NCBI RefSeq assembly: GCF_023370775.1
Contig: NZ_JAMCCQ010000001.1
Location: forward strand, 744,001 to 808,000
Source: Marivita sp. GX14005
Lineage (GTDB): Bacteria; Pseudomonadota; Alphaproteobacteria; Rhodobacterales; Rhodobacteraceae
Direction: 5' to 3'
DNA length: 64,000 nucleotides
Positions within the stretch are counted from its first letter, which is position 1. Every line of letters starts with the position of its first letter. The notes beneath the pieces are model-generated. The model searched no databases. It saw only the letters and a list, made by a program, of their open reading frames with translations, and was not told the origin of the DNA. Below are positions 29,413-37,833 of this stretch, one piece after another. The translations under genes and the position numbers were made by a program.

Positions 29413-29999
29413 TCTGCCTCTGCTTCCTGCGGCACATATACCAGCTTTACGCCATCCGTGAACAGCAACTCGATCTCGTCCGTCTCGCCCGCCGGCTGCA
29501 CACGGAGCTTTCCCGCCGACAGCGTCAGCCCCGGCCCATCGGCATCGACTGGCGCGCCGCTCTCGATCTCGATCCGGTCAAGCGCGGCGTTCAACACCTC
29601 GGTCCGCACCGTGTAGCCGGAACTGCTCTCAAGCGTCACGCCGCCGCTCAAATTGACCGCCTCTTCGCCCTCGAGCTGCCCGCTGGCGGCATCCAGAACG
29701 ATCCGGTTGCCGTCCCCGATCTTGACCACCGCACGCAAATCATCGGCGATCACCCCCTCCTCGCCATTGCCGCCCCGCGCCCGTCGCGCGGCAAGTGTCA
29801 GCGCGTGGCCCGCTTCCGTCGTTCCTGCATAGAAGGGCCGGCCCACCTGTTCGCGGTCGGTCGGATCGGTTCCATCCGACAGGAGCGGAACGGTCGTCAC
29901 CGGATCGGGGCCGCGCGAATAAAGGAACACGGTGGACAAAAGAACCAGCGCGCCCAGCGGCAGAAGGATTTTCAGCCAGGCGATGAAGCGCGAATACAT
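29409..29999 (-). CDS. lptC: LPS export system protein LptC
   Basis: 196 residues from ATG 29999, which has AAAGGA about 8 bases upstream. One transmembrane helix at about 6-24 (IAWLKILLPLGALVLLSTVF) anchors a periplasmic beta-jellyroll domain of the LptC/DUF1239 family. LptC links the LptBFG transporter to LptA. Sequence conservation in this family is low; the anchor topology and position before lptA and lptB carry the identification. It starts 13 bases after the RNase D stop. Confidence 0.88.
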   Translation of the reverse strand: MYSRFIAWLKILLPLGALVLLSTVFLYSRGPDPVTTVPLLSDGTDPTDREQVGRPFYAGTTEAGHALTLAARRARGGNGEEGVIADDLRAVVKIGDGNRIVLDAASGQLEGEEAVNLSGGVTLESSSGYTVRTEVLNAALDRIEIESGAPVDADGPGLTLSAGKLRVQPAGETDEIELLFTDGVKLVYVPQEAEAE

Positions 30000-30012
30000 G
30001 GTCCCGTCCTTT

Positions 30013-30627
30013 TCAGGAGTGGGCGAATATATCGGTATCCGGCCATCCCATGAGATCGAGTTTCGCACGTGTAGGCAGGAAATCGAAACAAGTCTGCGCA
30101 AGCTCCGCGCGATCTTCGCGCACCAGCATGTCCTGCAACGCATCGCGCAGCTTATGCAGGTAAAGCACGTCCGAGGCCGCATAATCTATCTGCGCCTGGC
30201 TCAGCGTTTGCGCACCCCAATCGCTCGATTGTTGCTGCTTGGAAATGTCGATGTTCAGCAACTCCTGCAACAGCGCCTTGAGCCCGTGCCGATCCGTATA
30301 GGTCCGCACCAATCGGCTGGCGATCTTGGTACAGTAGACCGGCGCGGTCAGCACGCCGAAGCTGTGATAAAGCGCCGCGATATCGAACCGGCCGAAATGA
30401 AACAGCTTCAACACGTTCGGATCCGCAAGCATCCGTTCGAGGTTCGGCGCGCTTTGCTGGCCCTTCTCGATCTGCACCAGATGCGCCCTGCCGTCGCCGC
30501 CAGAAAGCTGCACCACGCAAAGCCGGTCACGATGCGGACGCAGCCCCATCGTTTCGCAATCGATCGCCACCTCGGAGCCGAGATCGAGATCGTCGGGAAG
30601 GTCGCGCGCGTAGACCGAATGGGACAT
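30013..30627 (-). CDS. rnd: Ribonuclease D-like 3'-5' exonuclease (short form)
   Basis: 204 residues. The DEDDy exonuclease residues are visible: D23 and E25 in AIDCETMG, an Asp in FHFGRFDIAAL, and the Tyr/Asp pair in YAASDVLYL. RNase D trims tRNA and other structured RNA 3' ends. The protein lacks the HRDC domains of E. coli RNase D, which is usual for the short alphaproteobacterial form. It leads the minus-strand lptC-lptA-lptB group; upstream lies a long non-coding region. Confidence 0.9.
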   Translation of the reverse strand: MSHSVYARDLPDDLDLGSEVAIDCETMGLRPHRDRLCVVQLSGGDGRAHLVQIEKGQQSAPNLERMLADPNVLKLFHFGRFDIAALYHSFGVLTAPVYCTKIASRLVRTYTDRHGLKALLQELLNIDISKQQQSSDWGAQTLSQAQIDYAASDVLYLHKLRDALQDMLVREDRAELAQTCFDFLPTRAKLDLMGWPDTDIFAHS

Positions 30628-31506
30628 GAGAAAACCTCGGAATAAGACCCCCTGCAGATAGACCGTCCCCGAATGTGGCGCAACCTGTCCAAGATCGCCT
30701 TACTTGGGCCCGATTCTCAAATTCGAAGTTTGATTCGGGCGAGATTACGGCAAACCCGTGGTTGGCATGGTCCAATTTCCGCCATTATTGTTTCAATATG
30801 TTACAATTTGTGATCCGGCTAAAATGACCGGCCTTTTATCCCCGCGACGTGGGTCCGAGGCTCGCGGGACGCCTCCGGCGCTCCGATTATGTCGACAGTT
30901 CCCGAACAACATAGGTCCACTTTGATTATGAAGAACTGTCAACAATTCCGACACAATAACCGGATACGGGCTGAAATGGTGCGATCTGGCGTTGAATAAT
31001 GCGAACAATTCGATGAATGTTAAGCGATAACACCTGAGGCGGCAAACAAACCGCTAATTTGACGGCCTCGAGATATCACAGTTTCTATCCAATCGATCGC
31101 GCCGGCCTACGGCATCGGCGAAGGATTGCGCACGTTTCGGAAATGGCCGCCCTAAGCCTTGGCTGGCTCTGCGAGCGCAACCTTCGGTAGCTTTCGCCGG
31201 TCCGAAATACCCCTAAAGTTACAGCCGGCGCCGCAAAGTTGACCTAATTGAGGCGCCCCGCCATATACTCAAGAGAAAGCGCAGGCCACAATCCTGCCGT
31301 TTTTTGCAATACGCACTTGGGGGTTGGTGCACACTGTTGGGAGTTGCGTAACGATCGTCTGCTGAAGTCTGCCGAACCAGCTTGAAACAGTCGAACCATC
31401 GGACAGCAGTCCAACGGTCGCGCGCCTGAAACAATTCGGGCACGCCAAGGTTTCTTGCGCTCGAAAGACAAGCGGCGCGCTGCGCGACATGGCCAGAGAG
31501 GTGACT
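30628..31506. other. Long intergenic region (about 880 bp) without a convincing gene
   Basis: The region is clearly richer in A+T than its flanks, especially 30700-31060. Short open frames exist but none has a ribosome-binding site or recognisable sequence. Visible structures: an 8-bp inverted repeat GACAGTTC/GAACTGTC (30894-30901, 30933-30940); a GCAGG/CCTGC hairpin followed by six T (31281-31305), terminator-like in the plus direction; and TTGACC-N19-TATACT (31239-31269), a weak promoter candidate reading toward the sugar transferase. It must contain the promoters of both divergent neighbours and may encode a regulatory RNA. Confidence 0.5.
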
Positions 31507-32196
31507 ATGACGCTACAGTTTCGCCAGCCACTGCCGGGCGCCAATCTAGAGGCGCTCGTTCACACCGCCTTCGCCCGTTCGGAACCGAAATGCGTCTATC
31601 GCGATCACGTCAAGCGTCTGATGGACATCGCGCTTGTGCTCTGCGCCGCCATCCCGGTTCTTGTTGTTCTCATGATATGCGCCGCGCTGGTGGCCCTTGA
31701 CGGCGGCTCGCCCTTCTACACGCAGCGGCGGGTCGGACGGTTCGGCACATCGTTCAGGATGTGGAAACTGCGCAGCATGGTTCCTGATGCGGATGACGCG
31801 CTCCGCAAGCACCTGGCCGCAGATCCCGAAGCGCGGGCCGAATGGGACCGCACGCAGAAGCTGCGCAACGATCCGCGCATCACGCGGATTGGCCAGTTTC
31901 TGCGCAAGACATCCATCGATGAACTGCCGCAGCTCTGGAATGTGCTGAAAGGCGATATGTCCCTTGTCGGTCCGCGCCCGATGATGGTCGAGCAGCGGGC
32001 GATCTATCCCGGCTCCGCCTATTACGCGCTGCGCCCCGGTGTGACCGGCCTCTGGCAAATCTCGGTCCGCAACGAGAGCAGCTTTGCCGAACGGGCGCAA
32101 TATGATGCCGAATATCTCGGCAAGGTGACGTTGCTGGCAGACCTGTCCATCATGTGGAAAACGCTTAGCGTGGTGGCCAAAGGCACCGGCTGCTGA
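31507..32196 (+). CDS. ExoY/WbaP-type undecaprenyl-phosphate sugar phosphotransferase
   Basis: 229 residues from ATG 31507, preceded by AGAGAGG at a suitable distance; ATG 31489 would add six residues. One membrane segment near residue 40-65 (DIALVLCAAIPVLVVLMICA) is followed by the catalytic domain with WKLRSMV, SIDELPQLWNVLKGDMSLVG and PGVTGLWQIS, all diagnostic of the bacterial sugar transferase family. Such enzymes start exopolysaccharide or O-antigen units by moving galactose- or glucose-1-phosphate to undecaprenyl phosphate. Standing alone after a long leader, it could be the initiating enzyme for the 18-27 kb cluster. Confidence 0.92.
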   Translation: MTLQFRQPLPGANLEALVHTAFARSEPKCVYRDHVKRLMDIALVLCAAIPVLVVLMICAALVALDGGSPFYTQRRVGRFGTSFRMWKLRSMVPDADDALRKHLAADPEARAEWDRTQKLRNDPRITRIGQFLRKTSIDELPQLWNVLKGDMSLVGPRPMMVEQRAIYPGSAYYALRPGVTGLWQISVRNESSFAERAQYDAEYLGKVTLLADLSIMWKTLSVVAKGTGC

Positions 32197-32751
32197 TCAC
32201 CCTGCGCGGCTAACCTCCACCGCACGCCGCAACGCGGCCATCAGCCCGTCGAGTGCCTTGGCGTTGATCTCGTTCGTCAGGCCGCCATTTCCGTCCCATT
32301 GCTTCGCCGTCGCCGCGACAAGCACCTCCGGCCCAGGCACCATCAGCGGCCTGAACGGCAGCAAGCACAGGCGCACCATGTTCTGCGCCCTCTCGCCGCC
32401 CGCACGCCCGGCGGTTGCCGACATCACCGCAACTGGCTTGTTGGCCCATGGTGCGCCCTCCGTGCGGCTGACCCAATCGAGCGCATTTTTCAGCACGCCG
32501 GAAATGCCCTTGTTGTATTCCGGCGTCGCCACGATCACCGCATCGGCTGCGGCGATCTGATCTGCGAGGCGCTGAACCTCCGGCGGAATGCCCGACACCT
32601 CTTCGAGATCGCCGTCATATAGCGGAAGGCGCAGATCGGCTTCGGTGAACTCGGCCTCTCCGAAACGACGGGCCGCTTCCCGCAGGAGCAGACGATTGGT
32701 GGATGCCTTGCGCAGGGAGCCGCACAGGCCGAGCAGTTTGAAATCACTCAT
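32197..32751 (-). CDS. NAD(P)H-dependent FMN reductase (flavodoxin-like fold)
   Basis: 184 residues from ATG 32751, with AGAGG about 7 bases upstream. The flavin-phosphate loop GSLRKASTN is near the N-terminus and the family motif PEYNKGISGVLKNALDWVSR follows in the middle. These enzymes reduce flavins or quinones using NAD(P)H and are linked to redox stress or chromate/azo reduction; the natural substrate is unknown. Its stop is immediately adjacent to that of the convergent sugar transferase. Confidence 0.9.
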   Translation of the reverse strand: MSDFKLLGLCGSLRKASTNRLLLREAARRFGEAEFTEADLRLPLYDGDLEEVSGIPPEVQRLADQIAAADAVIVATPEYNKGISGVLKNALDWVSRTEGAPWANKPVAVMSATAGRAGGERAQNMVRLCLLPFRPLMVPGPEVLVAATAKQWDGNGGLTNEINAKALDGLMAALRRAVEVSRAG

Positions 32752-32824
32752 TCGCAAACCTCTATTGGATCATCGTCGCACTACTTGAGTTTCGCCTTCC
32801 GTTCGGCAAGCCCGTCCCGCATTG

Positions 32825-32850
32825 AAAAACCCGCGCCTCTCGGCGCGGGC
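32825..32850 (-). terminator. Intrinsic terminator of the OmpA lipoprotein gene
   Basis: On the minus strand a perfect 8-bp stem CCCGCGCC/GGCGCGGG (32842-32849 with 32830-32837) with loop GAGA is followed by TTTTT (32829-32825). It starts 27 bases after the stop codon of the OmpA gene. Confidence 0.9.
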
Positions 32851-32875
32851 TGTCATTTTCCCTGTGATCCGGGCG

Positions 32876-33535
32876 TCAGGCGCTTGGAAGGATCACGATC
32901 TCGACGCGGCGGTTCTGCGCGCGCCCCTCGGGCGTCAGGTTGCTTGCGACGGGCTGATCCTCACCGCGGCCGATGGCGCGGATGCGGGAGGACGACACGC
33001 CCTCGCTCATCAGAATGCTGGCAACCGATTGCGCGCGGCGCTGCGACAGGCCCTGGTTATAGCTGGCCTCGCCGGTATTGTCCGTATGGCCGAGAACCTG
33101 AACCGTTGTGTTCGGATAGGCCAGCAGGTTCTGACCGACCGTGCGCAGATCGCGCTGAAGATCGGGGCGCAGCGATGCGCTGTCCGTCGCGAACAGAATA
33201 TCCTGCGGCATGGTCACGATCAGGCGGTCGCCGGTATTGCGGATGGTGACGTTGTCATTGCCGATCTGCGCGCGCAGATCCGCTTCCTGCTTGTCGAGCT
33301 GGTTGCCGATCAACGCACCGCTACCGCCACCGATCACGGCGCCAAGGGCGGCGTTGCGGCGGCGTTCCTCGGGGTCGTTCCCCATCAATGCGCCGATCGT
33401 GGCGCCCGCACCGGCGCCGATCAAGGCGCCCGATTTCGTCTGACGACGCGGATCGTTCGGATCGGTGCATGCGGTGAGCGCGATCAGCGCCGCGCTGCTG
33501 AGAAGCAGGGTCGATTTGGCTCGAATTTGCATCAT
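32876..33535 (-). CDS. OmpA-family outer-membrane lipoprotein (YiaD-like)
   Basis: 219 residues from ATG 33535 (AGAGG 9 bases upstream). The signal peptide ends with a lipobox (LTAC), so the mature protein is lipid-anchored. A glycine-zipper segment (SGALIGAGAGATIGALMG and GAVIGGGSGALIG) comes next, then an OmpA domain at about 105-219 with HTDNTGEASYNQGLSQRRAQ and NRRVEI. It would tie the outer membrane to peptidoglycan. The gene is monocistronic with its own terminator. Confidence 0.93.
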   Translation of the reverse strand: MMQIRAKSTLLLSSAALIALTACTDPNDPRRQTKSGALIGAGAGATIGALMGNDPEERRRNAALGAVIGGGSGALIGNQLDKQEADLRAQIGNDNVTIRNTGDRLIVTMPQDILFATDSASLRPDLQRDLRTVGQNLLAYPNTTVQVLGHTDNTGEASYNQGLSQRRAQSVASILMSEGVSSSRIRAIGRGEDQPVASNLTPEGRAQNRRVEIVILPSA

Positions 33536-33656
33536 GTTTTGTGCCTCTTGATAGAAGCCCCGTGCAGTCGGGGACGAGCGGACCATATCTGGCAAGGCGC
33601 GGCTTCGAAACAATTATCCGGGAAAAATCGGCATCTTTCCGCCCAGCCCTGTAACA

Positions 33657-34544
33657 TCAGCCCTCCGCATCCGCCCGCGCCGCCTCCCAGGCGAGGATGC
33701 CGCGTTTGACCGGAAGACCCCAGTGATACCCGCCAAGCCCCCCGGATTTCCGCAGCGCACGGTGGCACGGGATCAGAAAGCTGATCGGGTTGCGCCCGAC
33801 CGCCGTGCCAACCGCACGCACCGCACGCGGATGGCCGATAGACGCCGCGATCTCCGAGTAGCTGGTGACATGCCCGGACGGCACTCGCATCAGCGCCTCC
33901 CAGACCTTGATCTGGAACGGCGCGCCGATGAGGTAAAGCGGCGTCGGCTCCGTCGGCTCGGCTGCACCGAAGGCCGGCAAGACCCAGCCGCGAAGCCGTT
34001 CCGGTGCCTCGACGTAACGCGCCTTCGGCCAGCGCGATGTCAGATCATGCCAGGCGTGACGCTCGCCCGTTTCGGCAAAAAGCCCGATGCCGCAAAGCCC
34101 TCTTTCGGTTCCCATGACGAGCGCCGGGCCGAAGGGGCTGTCGAACCGGCCCCAGAAAATCGTCAGCCCGTCGCCCTTGCGTGCAAACTCGCCGGGGCTC
34201 ATCGCCTCCCATCTCAGGAACAGATCATGCAAACGCCCGCTGCCTGAAAGGCCCGTCGCATGAGCGGTTTGCAAAATCGTGAAACGGTTTTGCAAAAGCG
34301 TCTTCGCATGGCCGAGTGTCAGATATTGCTGATACCGTTTCGGACTGACACCGACCCAGCGGGAAAACACACGTTGGAAATGCGCGGGGCTCATATTCAT
34401 TCGCGCGGCAAGCTCATCGAGCGATAGGGCTGCCTCATGCGCATCGATCACATCGAGCGCGCGGCGCATGACATTGAAATGATAGCCTTGGTCGATCTCG
34501 GTTTCGATCTGCATTTGTCGTGCCTCTTGAATGGCCTCATACAT
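33657..34544 (-). CDS. Ada-like protein: AraC-type DNA-binding domain fused to O6-alkylguanine-DNA methyltransferase, lacking the N-terminal Ada domain
   Basis: 295 residues from ATG 34544 (AAGGGA about 7 bases upstream). Residues 20-120 are an AraC-family helix-turn-helix pair (LDELAARMNMSPAHFQRVFS). Residues 125-295 are the methyltransferase, with the acceptor C260 in the IPCHRAL motif. It removes O6-alkylguanine damage. The zinc-Cys domain that lets E. coli Ada sense methylphosphotriesters is missing, so self-activation of the E. coli type is unlikely. It is divergent from nth, giving a small repair pair. Confidence 0.92.
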   Translation of the reverse strand: MYEAIQEARQMQIETEIDQGYHFNVMRRALDVIDAHEAALSLDELAARMNMSPAHFQRVFSRWVGVSPKRYQQYLTLGHAKTLLQNRFTILQTAHATGLSGSGRLHDLFLRWEAMSPGEFARKGDGLTIFWGRFDSPFGPALVMGTERGLCGIGLFAETGERHAWHDLTSRWPKARYVEAPERLRGWVLPAFGAAEPTEPTPLYLIGAPFQIKVWEALMRVPSGHVTSYSEIAASIGHPRAVRAVGTAVGRNPISFLIPCHRALRKSGGLGGYHWGLPVKRGILAWEAARADAEG

Positions 34545-34630
34545 ACCCGATCCCTTCGGACCGAAGCGACCCGAAACCTGCGTCAAGGTCTTTGCTTGCT
34601 CCTCGTGCGTGCAAGCGGCATATCGCGTGT

Positions 34631-35275
34631 ATGGCCAGGCAACTCGACTATCATACCATTCGCGAGATTTTCACGCGCTTTCAGGAGGCCGATCCCGAAC
34701 CCAAGGGCGAGCTCGATCACGTAAACGCCTATACGCTCGTCGTCGCCGTCGCGCTGTCGGCGCAGGCGACCGATGCGGGGGTGAACAAGGCCACCAAAGC
34801 GCTTTTCGAGATCGCCGATACGCCGCAGAAGATGCTGGACCTCGGCGAAGACGGCGTGATCGAGCATATCAAGACCATCGGCCTATACCGCAACAAGGCG
34901 AAAAACGTCATCAAGCTGAGCCGGATGCTCGTCGAGGAGTATGGCGGAGAGGTGCCCAATTCCCGCGCCGCGCTGGAGAGCCTGCCGGGGGTGGGCCGCA
35001 AGACGGCGAATGTCGTGCTGAACATGTGGTGGCACTATCCCGCGCAGGCTGTCGACACGCATATCTACCGCGTCGGCAACCGCACCGGGATTTGTCCGGG
35101 CAAGGACGTGGTCGCCGTCGAACGCGCGATCGAGGATCATATTCCGGTCGATTTTCAGCAACACGCCCATCACTGGCTGATCCTGCACGGGCGTTACACC
35201 TGCGTTGCACGCAAGCCGAAATGCCCGGCCTGCCTGATCCGCGATCTTTGCCAATTCGAGGACAAGACCCAATGA
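34631..35275 (+). CDS. nth: Endonuclease III (bifunctional DNA glycosylase/AP lyase)
   Basis: 214 residues from ATG 34631. The helix-hairpin-helix LPGVGRKTAN contains the catalytic K124, and D142 (VDTHIY) is the second catalytic residue. The [4Fe-4S] ligands C191, C198, C201 and C207 have the exact C-X6-C-X2-C-X5-C spacing. Nth removes oxidised pyrimidines in base excision repair. The stop overlaps the start of the sugar-kinase gene (ATGA). The N-terminus matches the family; an upstream in-frame start lacks support. Confidence 0.97.
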   Translation: MARQLDYHTIREIFTRFQEADPEPKGELDHVNAYTLVVAVALSAQATDAGVNKATKALFEIADTPQKMLDLGEDGVIEHIKTIGLYRNKAKNVIKLSRMLVEEYGGEVPNSRAALESLPGVGRKTANVVLNMWWHYPAQAVDTHIYRVGNRTGICPGKDVVAVERAIEDHIPVDFQQHAHHWLILHGRYTCVARKPKCPACLIRDLCQFEDKTQ

Positions 35276-36264
35276 ACAAGAAATATCAGGTTGTCGGCAT
35301 CGGCAACGCTGTCGTCGATGTGATCGCGCGTGCGGAGGACACGTTCCTTGACCTCATGGGCATCCAGAAGGGCATCATGCAGCTCGTCGAACGCGAACGC
35401 GGCGAAACGCTTTATGCCGCGATGGAAGAGCGCACCCAGACGCCGGGCGGCTCCGTGGCAAACACCTTGGCCGGGCTTGGCAATCTTGGTTTGCGTACGG
35501 GTTTCATCGGGCGTGTGCATGACGATGCTTTGGGCCGGTTCTATGCGCAGGCGATGGAGGAGGACGGCACGGATTTCGTCAATGCCCCCGTGCCGGGAGG
35601 CGAATTGCCGACCTCACGCTCAATGATCTTCGTCAGCCCGGACGGGGAACGGTCGATGAACACCTATCTTGGCATTTCCGCCGAACTCGGCCCCGATGAC
35701 GTTTCCGAGGACGTTGCGGCCGAGGCGGAAGTGGTCTTTCTCGAAGGATATCTTTTCGACAAGGACAAGGGCAAGAACGCCTTTATCCGAACCGCCCGCA
35801 CCTGCCGCGCGGCTGGAGGCAAGACGGGTATCGCCATCTCCGACCCGTTCTGCGTGGAACGGCATCGCGAGGATTTCCTGAACCTTATCGAGAAAGAAAT
35901 GGATTTCGTCATCGGCAACGAGGCCGAGATCATGTCGCTCTACCGCAATGACGATCTCGAAGCGGATCTCGAAGCCGTCTCGGCCGTCTGCCCACTCGTT
36001 ATCTGCACCCGGTCCGGTGACGGGGTGAGCATCATTCAGAACGGCGTTCGCACCGATATTCCGGTGACGAGGATCACGCCCGTCGACGCCACCGGCGCCG
36101 GCGATCAATTCGCGGCCGGTTTCCTATACGGCCTCGCCACCGGCCGCGACATGCAAACGTGCGGACGCATGGGATGCATTGCTGCGACCGAGGTGATTTC
36201 CCATATCGGCCCCCGCCCCGAAAAGGATCTCCGGGCGCTCTTCCGACAGGCCGAATTGATATAG
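35272..36264 (+). CDS. PfkB-family carbohydrate kinase, probable adenosine kinase
   Basis: 330 residues. The N-terminus YQVVGIGNAVVDVIARAEDTF and the C-terminal PfkB signature DATGAGDQFAAGFLYG, with the catalytic Asp in GAGD, define the ribokinase fold. GGSVANTLAGLGNLG is the typical sugar-contacting glycine motif. Relatives in Rhodobacterales are annotated as adenosine kinase, so adenosine salvage is the best guess, though another nucleoside or sugar is possible. The gene is translationally coupled to nth by an ATGA overlap, with GAGGAC as ribosome-binding site. Confidence 0.85.
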   Translation: MNKKYQVVGIGNAVVDVIARAEDTFLDLMGIQKGIMQLVERERGETLYAAMEERTQTPGGSVANTLAGLGNLGLRTGFIGRVHDDALGRFYAQAMEEDGTDFVNAPVPGGELPTSRSMIFVSPDGERSMNTYLGISAELGPDDVSEDVAAEAEVVFLEGYLFDKDKGKNAFIRTARTCRAAGGKTGIAISDPFCVERHREDFLNLIEKEMDFVIGNEAEIMSLYRNDDLEADLEAVSAVCPLVICTRSGDGVSIIQNGVRTDIPVTRITPVDATGAGDQFAAGFLYGLATGRDMQTCGRMGCIAATEVISHIGPRPEKDLRALFRQAELI

Positions 36265-36271
36265 AGTAAAT

Positions 36272-36328
36272 TTAAAAAGCCCCATCGCACGACCGGCGAG
36301 AGGGGACAGCGCCAGTGAGCGATGGGGC
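36272..36328 (-). terminator. Terminator of the CsbD-like gene
   Basis: A perfect 10-bp inverted repeat, GCCCCATCGC at 36279-36288 and GCGATGGGGC at 36319-36328, with a 30-base loop, is followed on the minus strand by TTTTTAAATTT. It lies about 80 bases after the csbD stop. The long loop is unusual but can fold internally (GGCG/CGCC). Confidence 0.65.
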
Positions 36329-36409
36329 CGATTGACAGGTCTGAAGGGGAGGGAAACAGACCGTCAATCTTTTTGTCGGGCCGCTCCGTGCAAGGCGGCC
36401 GCGATGATT

Positions 36410-36607
36410 TTATTGCTCGCGAAGGAACTGGTTCACCTCTTCCCTCGCCTCTTCCTTGCTTTTGCCGTATTTGGCCTGAATCTTGCCCTCCAGCGCCTCG
36501 CGGTCGCCGTTCACTTCGGCAAGCTCATCATCGGTCAACTCACCCCATTTGGCTTTGACGTTGCCGGTCATCTGTTTCCAGTTACCTTCGACTTGATCCC
36601 AATTCAT
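36410..36607 (-). CDS. CsbD-family stress response protein
   Basis: 65 residues, entirely of the CsbD type: MNWDQVEGNWKQMTGNVKAK, then WGELTDDELAEVNGDREALEG. These small, highly charged soluble proteins accumulate under general stress or in stationary phase; their biochemical role is unknown. The gene is single, with its own terminator, and 278 bases separate its start from the divergent yihY gene. I see no clear general-stress sigma promoter there. Confidence 0.93.
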   Translation of the reverse strand: MNWDQVEGNWKQMTGNVKAKWGELTDDELAEVNGDREALEGKIQAKYGKSKEEAREEVNQFLREQ

Positions 36608-36885
36608 GGCTGTCGTCCTTTCCGTGTTGCTGTTTCCGGGGGCATGAAGTTACGCCCCATCTACCGTCCGTTGCGGATGGCTCGATGAAACAACACGCCT
36701 TCTTCGCGAATGTTCCTCGCGTGCGTCAAGAATTTCACGCTCGGCGCGATGATCGGAACCCGGGGGCGGTGAACGCGTTGAAAATTGCAGGGAAAACGCG
36801 CAGCGAATGCGCGGCTCGAAACGATATCCGGCCTCGCATCATGCCGTTGTCCCGCGAATGACGCGAAACAGAACGAGGTTTTTTC

Positions 36886-37833
36886 ATGGCGCGCGGCCGA
36901 TCAGCAGAGTCTCCCACCGATATCCCAAGTTCCGGCTGGAAGGACGTCGCCTTGCGCGTCAAGGACAATATCGGAACGGATCGTATCGGCCTCATTGCCG
37001 CCGGCATCGCGTTTTACGGCCTTCTGGCACTCTTCCCGGCGATCACCGCGCTGCTTGCCATCAGCGGGCTCGTTGTCGAGCCGACAGAGGTGGTCAACAT
37101 GCTTGAACGCCTGTCCGGTCTGATGCCGGAACAAGCGCTGACCATCATCATGGATCAAGCAACGAAGGTGGCCGGTTCGCAAACCGGCGGTTTGGGCCTT
37201 GCCGCCATCCTGGGTATCCTCATCGCCGTCTATTCGGCATCCAAGGGCATGGGCAGCCTGATCCAGGGTGTCAACGTCGCCTATGGAGAGGAGGAAACGC
37301 GCGGTTTCGTCAAGCTCAAGCTCATTACCATCGCCTTGACGCTGTTCCTTCTCGCGGGAATGGTCGTGGCGTTGGTCGCCACCATCGCCCTGCCCGTCGC
37401 ATTGGAGTTTCTCAATATCGGCGGCGCGCTCGGCGGATTTCTAACCGTCGCGCTGATCGGGCTGCTTTTCGTAATGACCATGCTTGGCCTTGCCGTGATC
37501 TACCGCTACGGCCCGTCCCGCGACGAGCCGCAATGGCAGTGGGCGTCGGTCGGTGCGGTGCTCGCTTGTGTCGCTTGGCTGATCGCGTCGGCCGGCTTCG
37601 CGTTCTACGTCGCCAACTTCGGTTCTTACAACGAAAGTTTCGGCGCGTTGGCCGGCGTTGTCGTCCTGCTGATGTGGTTCTGGATCTCGGCCTATGTCAT
37701 CCTGATTGGGGCCGAAGTGAATGCCGAGATGGAGGCGCAGACCCGCGAGGACACCACGCAAGGCGCCGAGAAACCGATGGGCGAGCGCGATGCCGTCAAG
37801 GCCGATTATCTCGGCGAGGCCGCTGGAAAATGA
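36886..37833 (+). CDS. YihY/BrkB-family inner-membrane protein
   Basis: 315 residues with about six membrane helices. The N-terminal segment LIAAGIAFYGLLALFPAITA, the middle YSASKGMGSLIQGVNVAYGE and the C-terminal MWFWISAYVILIGAEVNAEM are hallmarks of the family, which was once misnamed ribonuclease BN. Function is unsettled; transport of a small molecule has been proposed. The last 30 residues are a charged cytoplasmic tail. Its stop overlaps the next start (ATGA). Confidence 0.92.
   Translation: MARGRSAESPTDIPSSGWKDVALRVKDNIGTDRIGLIAAGIAFYGLLALFPAITALLAISGLVVEPTEVVNMLERLSGLMPEQALTIIMDQATKVAGSQTGGLGLAAILGILIAVYSASKGMGSLIQGVNVAYGEEETRGFVKLKLITIALTLFLLAGMVVALVATIALPVALEFLNIGGALGGFLTVALIGLLFVMTMLGLAVIYRYGPSRDEPQWQWASVGAVLACVAWLIASAGFAFYVANFGSYNESFGALAGVVVLLMWFWISAYVILIGAEVNAEMEAQTREDTTQGAEKPMGERDAVKADYLGEAAGK

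Noticed and set aside
31016-31031. CtrA box around GTTAAGCGATAACAC
   Set aside because: Only one TTAA half is present at the right spacing.
31269-31544. 91-residue minus-strand frame in the long gap
   Set aside because: No ribosome-binding site, overlaps the start of the sugar transferase, and the protein has no plausible domain.
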